A stretch of 64,000 nucleotides of DNA from G963717155 sp963717155 (GTDB lineage Bacteria; Actinomycetota; Thermoleophilia; Gaiellales; JALYLC01): assembly GCA_963717155.1 (NCBI GenBank), contig OY970326.1, forward strand, positions 3,720,001 through 3,784,000, read 5' to 3'. The notes below the pieces were generated by a model. It saw nothing but the letters and a program-made list of their open reading frames with translations, had not been told where the DNA came from and did no database searches. Positions 47,134-55,976 of this stretch are shown here, in pieces; position 1 is the first letter of the stretch, and the number at the start of each line of letters is the position of its first letter. A program made the translations under genes and the position numbers.

Positions 47134-48106
47134 CTGTCGGCGGTCGAGGAAGTTCGCCGGCTCGGGGGCGCCGGCCTCTCGACGTTCCTCGCCTCGGTCG
47201 AGGCTCGCCTCGCAGGCAACCGTCGCATCGACACCCCGGACCGGTCGCGCGCGCCGGTAACGAGACGCTGCACGCCGGCGGGAAGCGGTTGCGGCCCACG
47301 CTGGTCTTCCTCAGCGCTCCGGTCGACAGCCGCGCGGCCCCCGGCGTCGAGATCGCAGCGGCGTCGATCGAGCTCGTCCACATGGCGACGCTCGTGCACG
47401 ACGACGTGCTCGACGAGGCTCCGCTCCGCCGCGGCCATCCGACCGCCTGGGCGACGCACGGCAGGGCGATCGCGGTCGCGACGGGCGACTACCTCTTCGC
47501 GCGGGCGTTCGCCGAGCTCGCGGCGCTCGCCGACCCCGTCGCGATCCGCACCCTCTCGCGCACGCGCCTGCGAGCTCGCCCACGGCGAGGCGCTGCAGGC
47601 CGAGCAGGCGCGCAGACCCCGAGGTCTCGCCCGAGGCCGTGCTCGAGCGCTGCCGGCTCAAGACCGGACGCCTGTTCGCGGCGGCGTGCGCGCTCGGCGG
47701 ACGTCTCGGCGGCCTCGACTCGGCGGCCTGCGCCGCCCTCGACCGGTTCGGCGAGCTGCTCGGCCTCGCCTTCCAGCTGGCCGACGACGTGCTCGACTGC
47801 GCCGGCGACCCCAAGCGCACGGGCAAGGCGCTGGGCACCGATCTGCGCGACGGCACGACCTCGCTGCCGCTGCTGCTCGCGGCACAGTCGGACGCGGCGC
47901 TCGCGCGCGCGTTGCGCGAGCCGGTCGCCGCGGCGGACGTGCTGCCGATCCTGTCGCGCGTGGCTGCGACCGGCGCGCTCGACGAGGTCCGCGATACTGC
48001 CGTCAGGTACGCGCAACGCGCCGAGGCCGAGCTCGAGCGGGCACCGGGCTCCGACACGGCCGCATTGCGAGCGCTCCTGCAGCGCGCGATCGACCGAGAC
48101 TCCTAG
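47134..48106 (+). CDS. Polyprenyl diphosphate synthase, frameshifted
   Basis: A trans-isoprenyl synthase making the long menaquinone side chain from FPP and IPP. Both aspartate motifs are present (VHDDVLDEAPLRRGHPT and FQLADDVLDCAGDPKRTGK) plus GGKRLRPTLVF. Shifts lie near 47240, 47570 and 47620. The N-terminus SAVEEVRRLGGAGLSTFLAS follows the menG stop immediately; no standard start codon is visible, so CTG at 47134 or a start inside menG is assumed. Chain length (hepta- or octa-prenyl) is not readable. Confidence 0.85.
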
Positions 48107-48143
48107 CCCGCGTTCAAAAGACCCGCGAAGGACGACCCGAGAT

Positions 48144-49273
48144 ATGGCAACGATCGACCGTACGAGCGCACTCGGCGCAGTCGAGGAGAAGGTGCTCGCC
48201 GGCGAGCGGCTCGACCTCGACGACGGCGTCGCGCTGCTCGAGAGCGACGACATCCTCGCCGTCGGGCGGCTCGCCGACACCGCTCGCCGCCTGCGCGGAG
48301 GCACCGACGAGGTCTTCTTCGTCAACAACCTGTACCTGAACCACACGAACATCTGCCGCGTGAAGTGCAAGTTCTGCGCGTTCGCGCGCACGGGCAAGCA
48401 GGACGGCGCCTACCTGCACGACATCGGCGACCTCGTGCAGCACGCGCTCGAGGTGTACGAGACGCAGGAGTTCAGCGAGATCCACATGGTCGGCGGCGAG
48501 CACCCGCACCTGACGCTCGACTACTACCTCGATCTCATCCGCTCGCTGCACGAGGCGCTGCCCGACGTGCACCTCAAGTGCTTCACCGCGTCCGAGATCC
48601 ACCACATGACGAAGCTCTCCGGCCTCGACCACGCGCGAGGTGCTGCGCGAGCTGCGCGCCGTGGGACTCGGCTCGCTCCCCGGCGGCGGCGCCGAGGTCT
48701 TCTCGCATCGCGTCCGCCAGCTCGTCGCGCCGGGCAAGGAGTCGCCCGAGCACCTGGCTCGAGGTGCACCGCCTGGCCCACGGCATGGGCATGCAGACGC
48801 ACTGCACGATGCTCTACAACCACGTCGAGAACTACGAGGAGCGGGTCGACCACCTGCTCCGCCTGCGCGCGCTGCAGGACGACACCGGGGGCTTCCTGGC
48901 CTTCATCCCGCTGCCGTTCCACCCCGAGAACACGGTCTTCGAGCGGCGCGGCTGGTCGCACACGACGGGGCATGACGACCTCAAGATGCAGGCCGTCTCG
49001 CGCCTGATGCTCGACAACATCCCGAACATCAAGGCGTACTGGATCATGATCTCGACGCCGCTCGCCCAGGTCGCGCTGCACTTCGGCGCCAACGACATCC
49101 AGGGCACGGTCGTCGAGGAGACGATCGCCCACGCGGGCGGCGCGACGACGCCGACCGAGGAGAAGATCGCCTCGCTCGTGCGCGTGATCTCCGAGGCGGG
49201 GCGCGTCCCGGTGCAGCGCGACACGCACTACAACGTGATCCGGCGCTTCGACCGGCGGATCGCCGCGGCGTGA
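48144..49273 (+). CDS. mqnE: Aminofutalosine synthase, two frameshifts
   Basis: A radical SAM enzyme of about 376 residues. The cluster motif CRVKCKFCAF (CxxxCxxC) lies near residue 73, followed by IHMVGGEHPHLTLDYYLDLI, FTASEIHHMTKLSGL, LPGGGAEVFSHRVR and HCTMLYNHVENYEERVDHLL. MqnE joins SAM-derived adenosine to chorismate-derived enolpyruvylbenzoate. +1 shifts at about 48632 and 48760 are the only damage. It starts 37 bases after the polyprenyl synthase stop; mqnA starts 4 bases after its end. Confidence 0.93.
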
Positions 49274-49277
49274 TCGC

Positions 49278-50077
49278 GTGACCCGACCCATCCGCCTCGG
49301 CCGCGTCGCGTTCATCAACACGTTCCCGGTCGAGTGGGCGCTCAGCGCGCCACCTCGCCCGAGGGCGAGGCGGTCGAGGTCACGGGCGTGCCGACGACGC
49401 TCAACCGCATGCTGCGCGCGGGCGAGCTCGACGTCGCGAACTGCTCGAGCATCGAGTACGCCGCGGCGCCCGAGCGCTACGTGCTGCTGCCGTCGATGTG
49501 CGTCGGCTCCGACGGCGCGGTCGACTCGGTGCAGCTGGTCACCGACACGCCGCTCGACACGGTGCGCACGATCGCGGCGACGTCGCAGTCGGCGACCTCC
49601 GCGACGCTCGTGCCGGGCGCTGCTGCCCCAGGCGCGCTCTCGTCGCCGAGGATGCTCCCGCCGACGCGCGCCTGCTGATCGGCGACGCGGCGCTGCGCTC
49701 CGCGCTCGAGGATCCCGACCCGCCACCACGATCTCGGCGAGCTGTGGCGCGAGCGCACCGGCCTGCCGATGGTCTTCGCGGTCTGGGCCGCGCGCGCGGA
49801 CCTCGCGCCCGAGCGCCTCGAGCGCCGTCGACCACGCGCTGCGCGCTGCCGTCGTCGAGGCCTCCGAGAACGCGCGGCAGGTCGCGCTCGAGGCCGCCGC
49901 GCGCTTCGGCTTCCCCGCCGGCTTCCTCGCCCGCTACTTCGACCGGCTCCGCTACCGGTTCGGCGAGCGCGAGCGGGCGGGGCTCGAGCGCTTCTACGCA
50001 GATGGCCGCCGCGATCGGCGCCATCGAGACCGCCCCGCCGCTTGCGCTTCGCAAACGCCGCGCTCCCCGTATCCTGA
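49278..50077 (+). CDS. mqnA: Chorismate dehydratase, frameshifted
   Basis: MqnA converts chorismate to 3-[(1-carboxyvinyl)oxy]benzoate, the first futalosine step. Visible: IRLGRVAFINTFPVEWAL, EVTGVPTTLNRMLRAGELDV, NCSSIEYAAAPERYVLLPSM, then RTIAATSQSATSATLV, ERTGLPMVFAVWAAR and FGFPAGFLARYFDRLRYRFG. Shifts occur near 49350, 49620, 49720, 49830 and 50000-50050. The most likely end is TGA 50075-50077 after RFANAALPVS, 8 bases before mqnC. GTG start. Confidence 0.88.
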
Positions 50078-50085
50078 GGTACCAC

Positions 50086-51188
50086 ATGGCCGTCGACGTC
50101 GCCCAGCGCACCGTCTCCGAGATCCTCGCGCGCGCGCTCGACGGCGAGCGGCTGTCGGACGACGACGCCGTGGCGCTGCTGCGCTCGCGCGACCTGGTCT
50201 CGGTCGGCACCGCCGCGGACGAGCTGCGCGGCGCGCCGGACGAATCCCGACGAGGTCACGTTCATCGTCGACCGGAACGTCAACTACACGAACGTCTGCG
50301 TGACCGACTGCGACTTCTGCGCGTTCTACCGCAAGCCGGGCGACACGCGCGAGGGCTACGTCCTGCCGAAGCCGGTCATCTTCACGCAAGATCGAGGAGA
50401 CGCTCGCGCTCGGCGGCACGGCGCTGCTGATGCAGGGCGGCCACCATCCCGACCTCGACATCTTCTGGTACGAGGACCTGTTCCGCTCGATCAAGGAGCG
50501 CTACCCGGTCCACCTGCACGCGCTGTCGCCGCCCGAGATCCAGCACATCGCGCGGCGCTCGAAGCTCTCGACGTCCGACGTGCTCGCACGGCTGCGCGAC
50601 GCGGGCCTCGACTCGCTGCCCGGCGGCGGCGCCGAGATCCTCGTCGACCGCGTGCGCAAGATCATCGCGCCCAAGAAGACCAAGACGGCCGAGTGGCTCG
50701 GCGTGATGCGCGAGGCGCACCGGCTCGGGATCTCGACCACGGCGACGATGATGTACGGCCACGTCGAGACGCTCGCCGAGCGCATCGAGCACATGCGGCG
50801 CATCCGCGACCTGCAGGACGAGCACCACGGCTTCCGCGCGTTCATCTCGTGGACGTTCCAGCCCGACCACACGCGCCTCGGCCGCCAGGTGAACGAGACG
50901 CCGACGTCGTTCGACTACCTCCTGACGCAGGCCGTCTCGCGCCTCTACCTCGACAACGTCGACCACATCCAGAGCTCGTGGGTCACGCAGGGCCTCAAGA
51001 TCGGCCAGGTGGCGCTGCACTTCGGGGCCGACGACATGGGCTCGATCATGATCGAGGAGAACGTCGTCTCGGCGGCCGGCACGACCTACTGCGCGAGCAC
51101 GGAGGACTTCTGCCGCCTGATCCGTGCGGCAGGCAAGCGCCCCGTCCAGCGAGACACGCTCTACCGGCGCGTCCGCGCATACGACTGA
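50086..51188 (+). CDS. mqnC: Cyclic dehypoxanthinyl futalosine synthase, two frameshifts
   Basis: A second radical SAM enzyme, about 367 residues. Motif CVTDCDFCAFYRKPGDTREG (CxxxCxxC) near residue 72, then GGTALLMQGGHHPDLDIFWY, HALSPPEIQHIARRSKLS, LPGGGAEILVDRVRK, FISWTFQPDHTRLGRQV and HFGADDMGSIMIEENVVSAA are hallmarks. It cyclises dehypoxanthine futalosine to the spiro intermediate. +1 shifts lie near 50242 and 50390. Together with MqnA and MqnE it shows menaquinone is made by the futalosine route. Only the adjacent pathway genes mqnB, mqnD and a UbiA-type prenyltransferase are missing from the window. Confidence 0.94.
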
Positions 51189-51199
51189 ATCGCAAGCCC

Positions 51200-51994
51200 G
51201 TGAACGACGCGTTTCGCCTGCACGGCAGCCGAGCGGTCGTCACCGGAGGCTCGCGCGGCATCGGCTCCGAGATCTGCGTCGCGCTCGCGCGCTCCGGCGC
51301 GGACGTGGTATCGATCCATCGCGGAGACCCCGAGGGCGCGGCCGCGACGACGGCACGGATCGAGGCGCTGGGCCGGCGCTGCGTGATGGTCGACGGCGAC
51401 ACCGGCCAGTCGACGAGCGTGGACGGGCTCGCCCGGCTCGCGATCTCCGAGCTCGGCGGCATCGACATCTGGGTGAACAACGCCGCCGGCCTGCTCGTGC
51501 GGTCGTTCCTCGACACGACCGACGACGACTGGCACGGCCTGCTCGCCGCGAACCTGCATGGCTACTTCTACGGCTGCCGGGCAGCGGCACGCCAGATGGT
51601 CGAGCAGGGAACGGGAGGGCGGATCGTCAACGTCTCCTCGGCGGCCGACGTCCAGCCGCTCGCCGAGGCGGTGCCGTACATCACGGCGAAGGGCGGCATC
51701 GTGGCGATGACGCGGTCGCTCGCGCTCGATCTCGCGCCCCACGCGATCACCGTGAATGCGATCGCGCCGGGGGCGGTCGACACGCCGCTGAACGCGCACG
51801 CGTACTCACCCGAGGTGCGCAGGGTGTACGGCGAGCGCATCGCGCTCGGCCACATCGCCGAGCCATCCGAGATCGCAGACGCGGCGATCTTCCTCGCGAC
51901 CTACGCCGCGCGCTACGTGACCGGACACGAGCTGCTGGTCGACGGTGGACTGACGATCAACGGCTCGGTCGGTCACGCGCGCGACGAGTCGTAG
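51200..51994 (+). CDS. Short-chain dehydrogenase/reductase
   Basis: A 264-residue intact classical SDR starting with GTG (NDAFRLHGSRAVVTGGSRGI). Cofactor motif TGGSRGIGS, NNAAG, catalytic Ser in VNVSSAADVQ and YxxxK as YITAKGG are all present. The residue after the glycine-rich loop does not settle NAD versus NADP. It lies 11 bases after mqnC, so it may be co-transcribed, but a menaquinone role is not established. Confidence 0.88.
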   Translation: MNDAFRLHGSRAVVTGGSRGIGSEICVALARSGADVVSIHRGDPEGAAATTARIEALGRRCVMVDGDTGQSTSVDGLARLAISELGGIDIWVNNAAGLLVRSFLDTTDDDWHGLLAANLHGYFYGCRAAARQMVEQGTGGRIVNVSSAADVQPLAEAVPYITAKGGIVAMTRSLALDLAPHAITVNAIAPGAVDTPLNAHAYSPEVRRVYGERIALGHIAEPSEIADAAIFLATYAARYVTGHELLVDGGLTINGSVGHARDES

Positions 51995-51998
51995 TCGC

Positions 51999-52574
51999 TC
52001 AGGTCGTGAGGCAGACGGCGAACGCCTGCACGGTCCCGTTGACGGCGCCGGGGTTGTCGGCGCTCACCTGCCAGCCCTGCTGGAAGTCCGAGGCCGTGCT
52101 ACTGGAGATGTGAACGGTGCCGGTGATCGTGAAGCCACCACCGAGCGCGACCGCACCGCTCGGGCATGGGGCCGCAAAGTAGACGGGTCCGGCCGCGCCG
52201 GCCAGCACCGGGAACGTCGGGCCGAACACGTGCAGGATCCTCTTCGGGTCGAGCGGCCCGCCTGTCGCGCCCGTCACACCGGTCGCGCCCGTCTTGCCGG
52301 TCGGGCCCGTCGGGCCCGTCGCCCCCTTGGCGCCGGTGCGGCCCGCGGGACCTGCCGGCCCCCGAGCGCCGGTGCGCCCGACAGGGCCCCGCGGCCCGGC
52401 CGGCCCTCGCTGCCCGCGTAGGTAGAACAGGGCACGCGGCGAGATGTCCCTGAGCTGGATCGTGTGATTCCTGATGTCACCGCTCGTGATCAGACCGTGA
52501 GCGACAGCCGTTCCGGTAACCGAGAACCCGACTGCCACCGCGGCGACGATCAGCGCGTTCGACGGACGTCGCAT
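51999..52574 (-). CDS. Secreted collagen-like protein
   Basis: A 191-residue protein: signal peptide (ALIVAAVAVGFSVTGTAVA), a short conserved segment SGDIRNHTIQLRDISPRAL, about 18 uninterrupted GXY triplets (from GQRGPAGPRG to GATGGP), and a C-terminal domain of about 85 residues with two cysteines (APCPSG, AVCLTT). The GXY run should form a triple helix and the C-terminal domain may trimerise. Thermoleophilia commonly encode similar exported proteins. Probably a surface or matrix element. Stops a few bases from the SDR gene on the opposite strand. Confidence 0.85.
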   Translation of the reverse strand: MRRPSNALIVAAVAVGFSVTGTAVAHGLITSGDIRNHTIQLRDISPRALFYLRGQRGPAGPRGPVGRTGARGPAGPAGRTGAKGATGPTGPTGKTGATGVTGATGGPLDPKRILHVFGPTFPVLAGAAGPVYFAAPCPSGAVALGGGFTITGTVHISSSTASDFQQGWQVSADNPGAVNGTVQAFAVCLTT

Positions 52575-52659
52575 GGGACCCCTCCCTCGCTCGTTGGAGA
52601 GTCGAACGTACGCCCTGGCAGTTAAGCCACCGCGAGCGATTTGTTCGGATTCACCGCAG

Positions 52660-55086
52660 TCAGGTCTTGATACGCGCGTTCTCGGGGTCGTACAGCGGCT
52701 CGGCGACCACCGTACCCGTCACGAGCTCGCCGAAGATGTCGATCTCCACGGTGACGCCCGGCCCTGCGTCGCCGGGAAGGTAGGCATAGGCGATGCTCCG
52801 CTCGACACGGTAGCCGTAGCCGCCCGTGGTCACGCGGCCCGCAGTCTCGCGGTCGATCCGCACGGGCTCGCCGCCCAGGCAGACCGCCAACGGGTCCTCG
52901 AGAGCGATGCAGCGCAGGCGCTCGGCGGGTCCGCCGGCAGCTTCCTCGGCGAGCAGCGCGTCGCGGCCGACGAACGGCGACGCCTTGTCCATGCGTACCG
53001 CGAAGCCGAGGCCGGCGGCCTCGGGCGTCGTCTCGGGCGTGATGTCGGTCGACCACGCGCGATAGCCCTTCTCCAGGCGCAGGCTGTCGATCGCGCGATA
53101 CCCCGCGGGGACGAGGCCGTGCGGCTCGCCCGCCGCGATCAGCGAGTCCCACAGCGCGAGGCCGTACTCGGTCGGGCAGTACAGCTCGTACCCGAGCTCG
53201 CCGACGTAGGTCACGCGCAGCGCCAGGCACGGCACGTCGCCGACGGAGACCTCGCGGGCGCGCAGGTAGGGGAACGCCTCGTGCGCGAGGTCGGTCTTCG
53301 TCAGCGATTGCAGGATCGCGCGCGAGCGCGGCCCCCACAGGCCGAAGCACGCACGCGATGCCGTGACGTCGTCGACGTACACCGTTCCGTCTCCGGGAAG
53401 GTGACGGCGAAGCCAGCCGAGATCGTGTGCGCCGAACGCGGTGCCCGTGACCAGCTGGAAGCGGTCGCCGGCGAGTCTCGTCACTGTCAGATCGCACTCG
53501 ATGCCGCCACGGCGGTTCAGGAGCTGCGTGTAGACGACGCTGCCGATCGGCCGGTCGATCAGGTTCGCGCAGAGACCGTCGAGGAACGAGAGCGCACCGG
53601 GGCCGTGCACGTCGATCTTCGCGAAGGACGACTCGTCGAAGAGCGCGGCCGCATCGCGGGTCGCGAGGCACTCCGCGCCGATCGCGGGCGACCAGTTCCG
53701 CCCCGCCCAGCCGCGCGGGCGCAGCGACTCGTCGCCACGGGCGGCGTTCGGCTCGAACCAGTTCGCACGTTCCCAGCCCGACTTCTCGCCGAAGGCTGCA
53801 CCGAGCTCGCGCAGCCGCGGATAGGCCGCGGAGACCCGCAGCGGCCGCCCCGCCTCGCGCTCCTGACCCGGAAAGTGGATGTCGTAGTACTGCGAGTAGA
53901 CCTCGGTGGTGCGGACGAGCGCGTAGCGTTGCGATCGGTAGTGGCGGCCGAAGCGGCGGATGTCCATGTGCCAGAGGTCGTACTCGGGCTCGCCGTCGAC
54001 GATCCACTCGGCCATGACCTTGCCGATCCCACCCGCGCCGGCCAGGCCGTGTGCGCAGAAACCGGCGGCCACCCAGAACCCGGGCACCTCGCTCTCGCCG
54101 AGGATGAACTCGCCGTCGGGGGTGAACGCCTCGGGCCCGTTGAAGAAGCGCTTGACCTCCGCGTGCTCGATCGAGGGCACCCGCCTGACCGCCCCGGCCA
54201 TGAGCTCCTCGAAGCGGTCCCAGTCCTCGGTCAGCAGCTGCGCCTCGAAGCCATCGGGTATCCCGTCGAGACCGAACGGCGCGGGATCTCGCTCGTACCC
54301 GCCCATCACGAGGCCGCCGACCTCGGTCCTGAAGTACACGAGGTTGTCGGGGTCGCGCAGCGTCGGAAGCGGCTCGAGCGCGGGCGAGAACGGCTCGGTG
54401 ACGAGGTACTGGTGGGCCATCGGGATGATCGGGACGGTCACGCCGACCAGTCGCGCGATGTCGGGGGCAGCCATCCCGCCGGCGTTCACCACCACGTCGG
54501 TCCGGATCGTGCCCTTGTCGGTCACGACCTCGTGCACGCGACCGTCATGGAGCGCGATGCCGGTCACCCGGGTACGCGTGACGATCTCGGCGCCGTAGCG
54601 CCGCGCTCCGTCCGCGAGCGCGAACGTCAGCTGGCTCGGATCGAGATAGCCGTCCTGCGGCAGCCAGGCGGCTCCGAGGACCCCCTCGAGCGCCATCAGC
54701 GGAAACCGCTCGCGTGCGTCCGAGGCCGTGATGAGCTCGAGCGGCAGTCCGAACGTCTCGGCCCAGCCCTCCTGGCGGCGAAGCTCGTCCATGCGGTCGG
54801 GGCTCGATGCCAGGCGCAGGCCGCCGACCTCGTGCCAGCCGGGGTCCTTGCCCGTCTCGCGCCGCAGGTCCGCGTACAGGCCGACCGAGTACATCATCAT
54901 CCGCGTGAGGCTGACCGACGAGCGCAGCTGACCGACGAGTCCTGCCGAGTGCCAGGTCGATCCGGAGGTGAGGTCGTACTGCTCGACGAGCACGACGTCC
55001 TTCCAGCCGAGCCGCGCGAGGTGGTACGCGATGCTGGCGCCACCGACGCCGCCACCGATCACGACGGCCTGGGCCTCGTTCCTCAT
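52660..55086 (-). CDS. FAD-dependent dimethylglycine/sarcosine dehydrogenase-like protein with GcvT domain
   Basis: An 808-residue two-domain enzyme. The N-terminal half has AVVIGGGVGGASIAYHLARLG and SGSTWHSAGLVGQLRSS, where the His aligns with the FAD-linking residue of dimethylglycine dehydrogenase. The C-terminal half from about residue 420 is a GcvT-like tetrahydrofolate domain (FAKIDVHGPGALSFLDGLCA, RGGIECDLTVTRLA, SLRLEKGYRAWSTDITPE). Such enzymes oxidatively demethylate methylated glycines and pass formaldehyde to folate. Intact. Diverges from dedA. Confidence 0.9.
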   Translation of the reverse strand: MRNEAQAVVIGGGVGGASIAYHLARLGWKDVVLVEQYDLTSGSTWHSAGLVGQLRSSVSLTRMMMYSVGLYADLRRETGKDPGWHEVGGLRLASSPDRMDELRRQEGWAETFGLPLELITASDARERFPLMALEGVLGAAWLPQDGYLDPSQLTFALADGARRYGAEIVTRTRVTGIALHDGRVHEVVTDKGTIRTDVVVNAGGMAAPDIARLVGVTVPIIPMAHQYLVTEPFSPALEPLPTLRDPDNLVYFRTEVGGLVMGGYERDPAPFGLDGIPDGFEAQLLTEDWDRFEELMAGAVRRVPSIEHAEVKRFFNGPEAFTPDGEFILGESEVPGFWVAAGFCAHGLAGAGGIGKVMAEWIVDGEPEYDLWHMDIRRFGRHYRSQRYALVRTTEVYSQYYDIHFPGQEREAGRPLRVSAAYPRLRELGAAFGEKSGWERANWFEPNAARGDESLRPRGWAGRNWSPAIGAECLATRDAAALFDESSFAKIDVHGPGALSFLDGLCANLIDRPIGSVVYTQLLNRRGGIECDLTVTRLAGDRFQLVTGTAFGAHDLGWLRRHLPGDGTVYVDDVTASRACFGLWGPRSRAILQSLTKTDLAHEAFPYLRAREVSVGDVPCLALRVTYVGELGYELYCPTEYGLALWDSLIAAGEPHGLVPAGYRAIDSLRLEKGYRAWSTDITPETTPEAAGLGFAVRMDKASPFVGRDALLAEEAAGGPAERLRCIALEDPLAVCLGGEPVRIDRETAGRVTTGGYGYRVERSIAYAYLPGDAGPGVTVEIDIFGELVTGTVVAEPLYDPENARIKT

Positions 55087-55169
55087 GGACGATCCTCCAT
55101 CGAGATCTGCGCTGTCTGCTGGACGCTATCGCGCGGTTGCCGCCGGGGAGCCACTGGTAGCCTGAGGAA

Positions 55170-55790
55170 GTGCTGAACTCGCTGATCGATGCCATCACCC
55201 GGGCGATCGGGGACCACGGATTTCCCGCGGTGCTGGCTCTGATGACGCTCGAGTCGGCGCTCATACCCGTGCCGAGCGAGGTGATCATGCTCTTCGCGGG
55301 CTACCTCGTATCGCTGCACAAGATGACCCTGTTCGCCGCGGTCTCGGCCGGGGTGCTCGGGAACCTGCTCGGCAGCTGGATCGCCTACGCGGTGGGCTAC
55401 TACGGCGGTCGGCCGTTCATCGAGCGCTACGGGCGCTACATCCACGTCACGCCGGAACGGATGGCGCAGTCCGATCGCTGGTTCGACCGCCATGGCGAGA
55501 TCACCGTGCTCGTGGGCCGCTGCATCCCGCTGATCCGGACCTTCATCTCGCTGCCCGCGGGGATCGCGCGCATGCCGTTCTGGCGGTTCACGCTGTTCAC
55601 GGTCATCGGCTGCATCCCGTGGGTGCTCGGCCTCACGCTGCTCGGCGTCCAGGTCGGCCCGGCCTGGGAGCGCTGGCGGCATCGACTCGAGTACCTCGAC
55701 TACATCGTCGCGGCAGCGATCGTCATCGGAATCGTGTATCTGTTCGTGCGTGCGCGGCGCCGGCGCGCACTCACGGCCGATACCCCCTGA
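55170..55790 (+). CDS. DedA family membrane protein
   Basis: A 206-residue protein of the DedA/SNARE-associated superfamily. The family motif TLESALIPVPSEVIMLFAGY, the glycine-rich GNLLGSWIAYAVGYYGGRP and the amphipathic VGRCIPLIRTFISLPAGIARM are present, with a final membrane helix VAAAIVIGIVYLFVRARRRR. DedA proteins influence membrane lipid (undecaprenyl phosphate) recycling. The GTG start is only 3 bases after a GAGG sequence. Confidence 0.92.
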   Translation: MLNSLIDAITRAIGDHGFPAVLALMTLESALIPVPSEVIMLFAGYLVSLHKMTLFAAVSAGVLGNLLGSWIAYAVGYYGGRPFIERYGRYIHVTPERMAQSDRWFDRHGEITVLVGRCIPLIRTFISLPAGIARMPFWRFTLFTVIGCIPWVLGLTLLGVQVGPAWERWRHRLEYLDYIVAAAIVIGIVYLFVRARRRRALTADTP

Positions 55791-55806
55791 GCAAGGAGAG
55801 CGCGTC

Positions 55807-55953
55807 ATGGCAGTTTCCGACGGCAAGGGTGCAGGAGGCGCGCTGATCGAGTCGATCGGGTCGCCAAGGGCACTGGCGGTGGCCGGCGTGATCGCGTTGC
55901 CGGGTATCGCGATCACGATCGCGCTCGTGATCTGGGCGATCGTCGCGACGTAG
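55807..55953 (+). CDS. Small single-pass membrane protein
   Basis: A 48-residue protein starting MAVSDGKGAGGALIESIGSP with one C-terminal membrane helix (ALAVAGVIALPGIAITIALV). A strong ribosome site AAGGAGA (55792-55798) precedes the ATG, supporting translation. It lies 16 bases after dedA and could be a small partner of it. No family recognised. Confidence 0.55.
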   Translation: MAVSDGKGAGGALIESIGSPRALAVAGVIALPGIAITIALVIWAIVAT

Positions 55954-55976
55954 TGAGGCGAGCGGTAACCCGGGCG

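Noticed and set aside
41226..50400. Programmed +1 frameshifting in the menaquinone and bc-complex genes
   Set aside because: No common slippery sequence or stop context is shared by the sites, and similar shifts hit unrelated genes in the same blocks. Sequence error explains this more simply.
52575..52659. tRNA-like GTTCGACTCTC on the minus strand upstream of the collagen-like gene
   Set aside because: No acceptor, D or anticodon arm can be folded around it; it is part of a short leader region.
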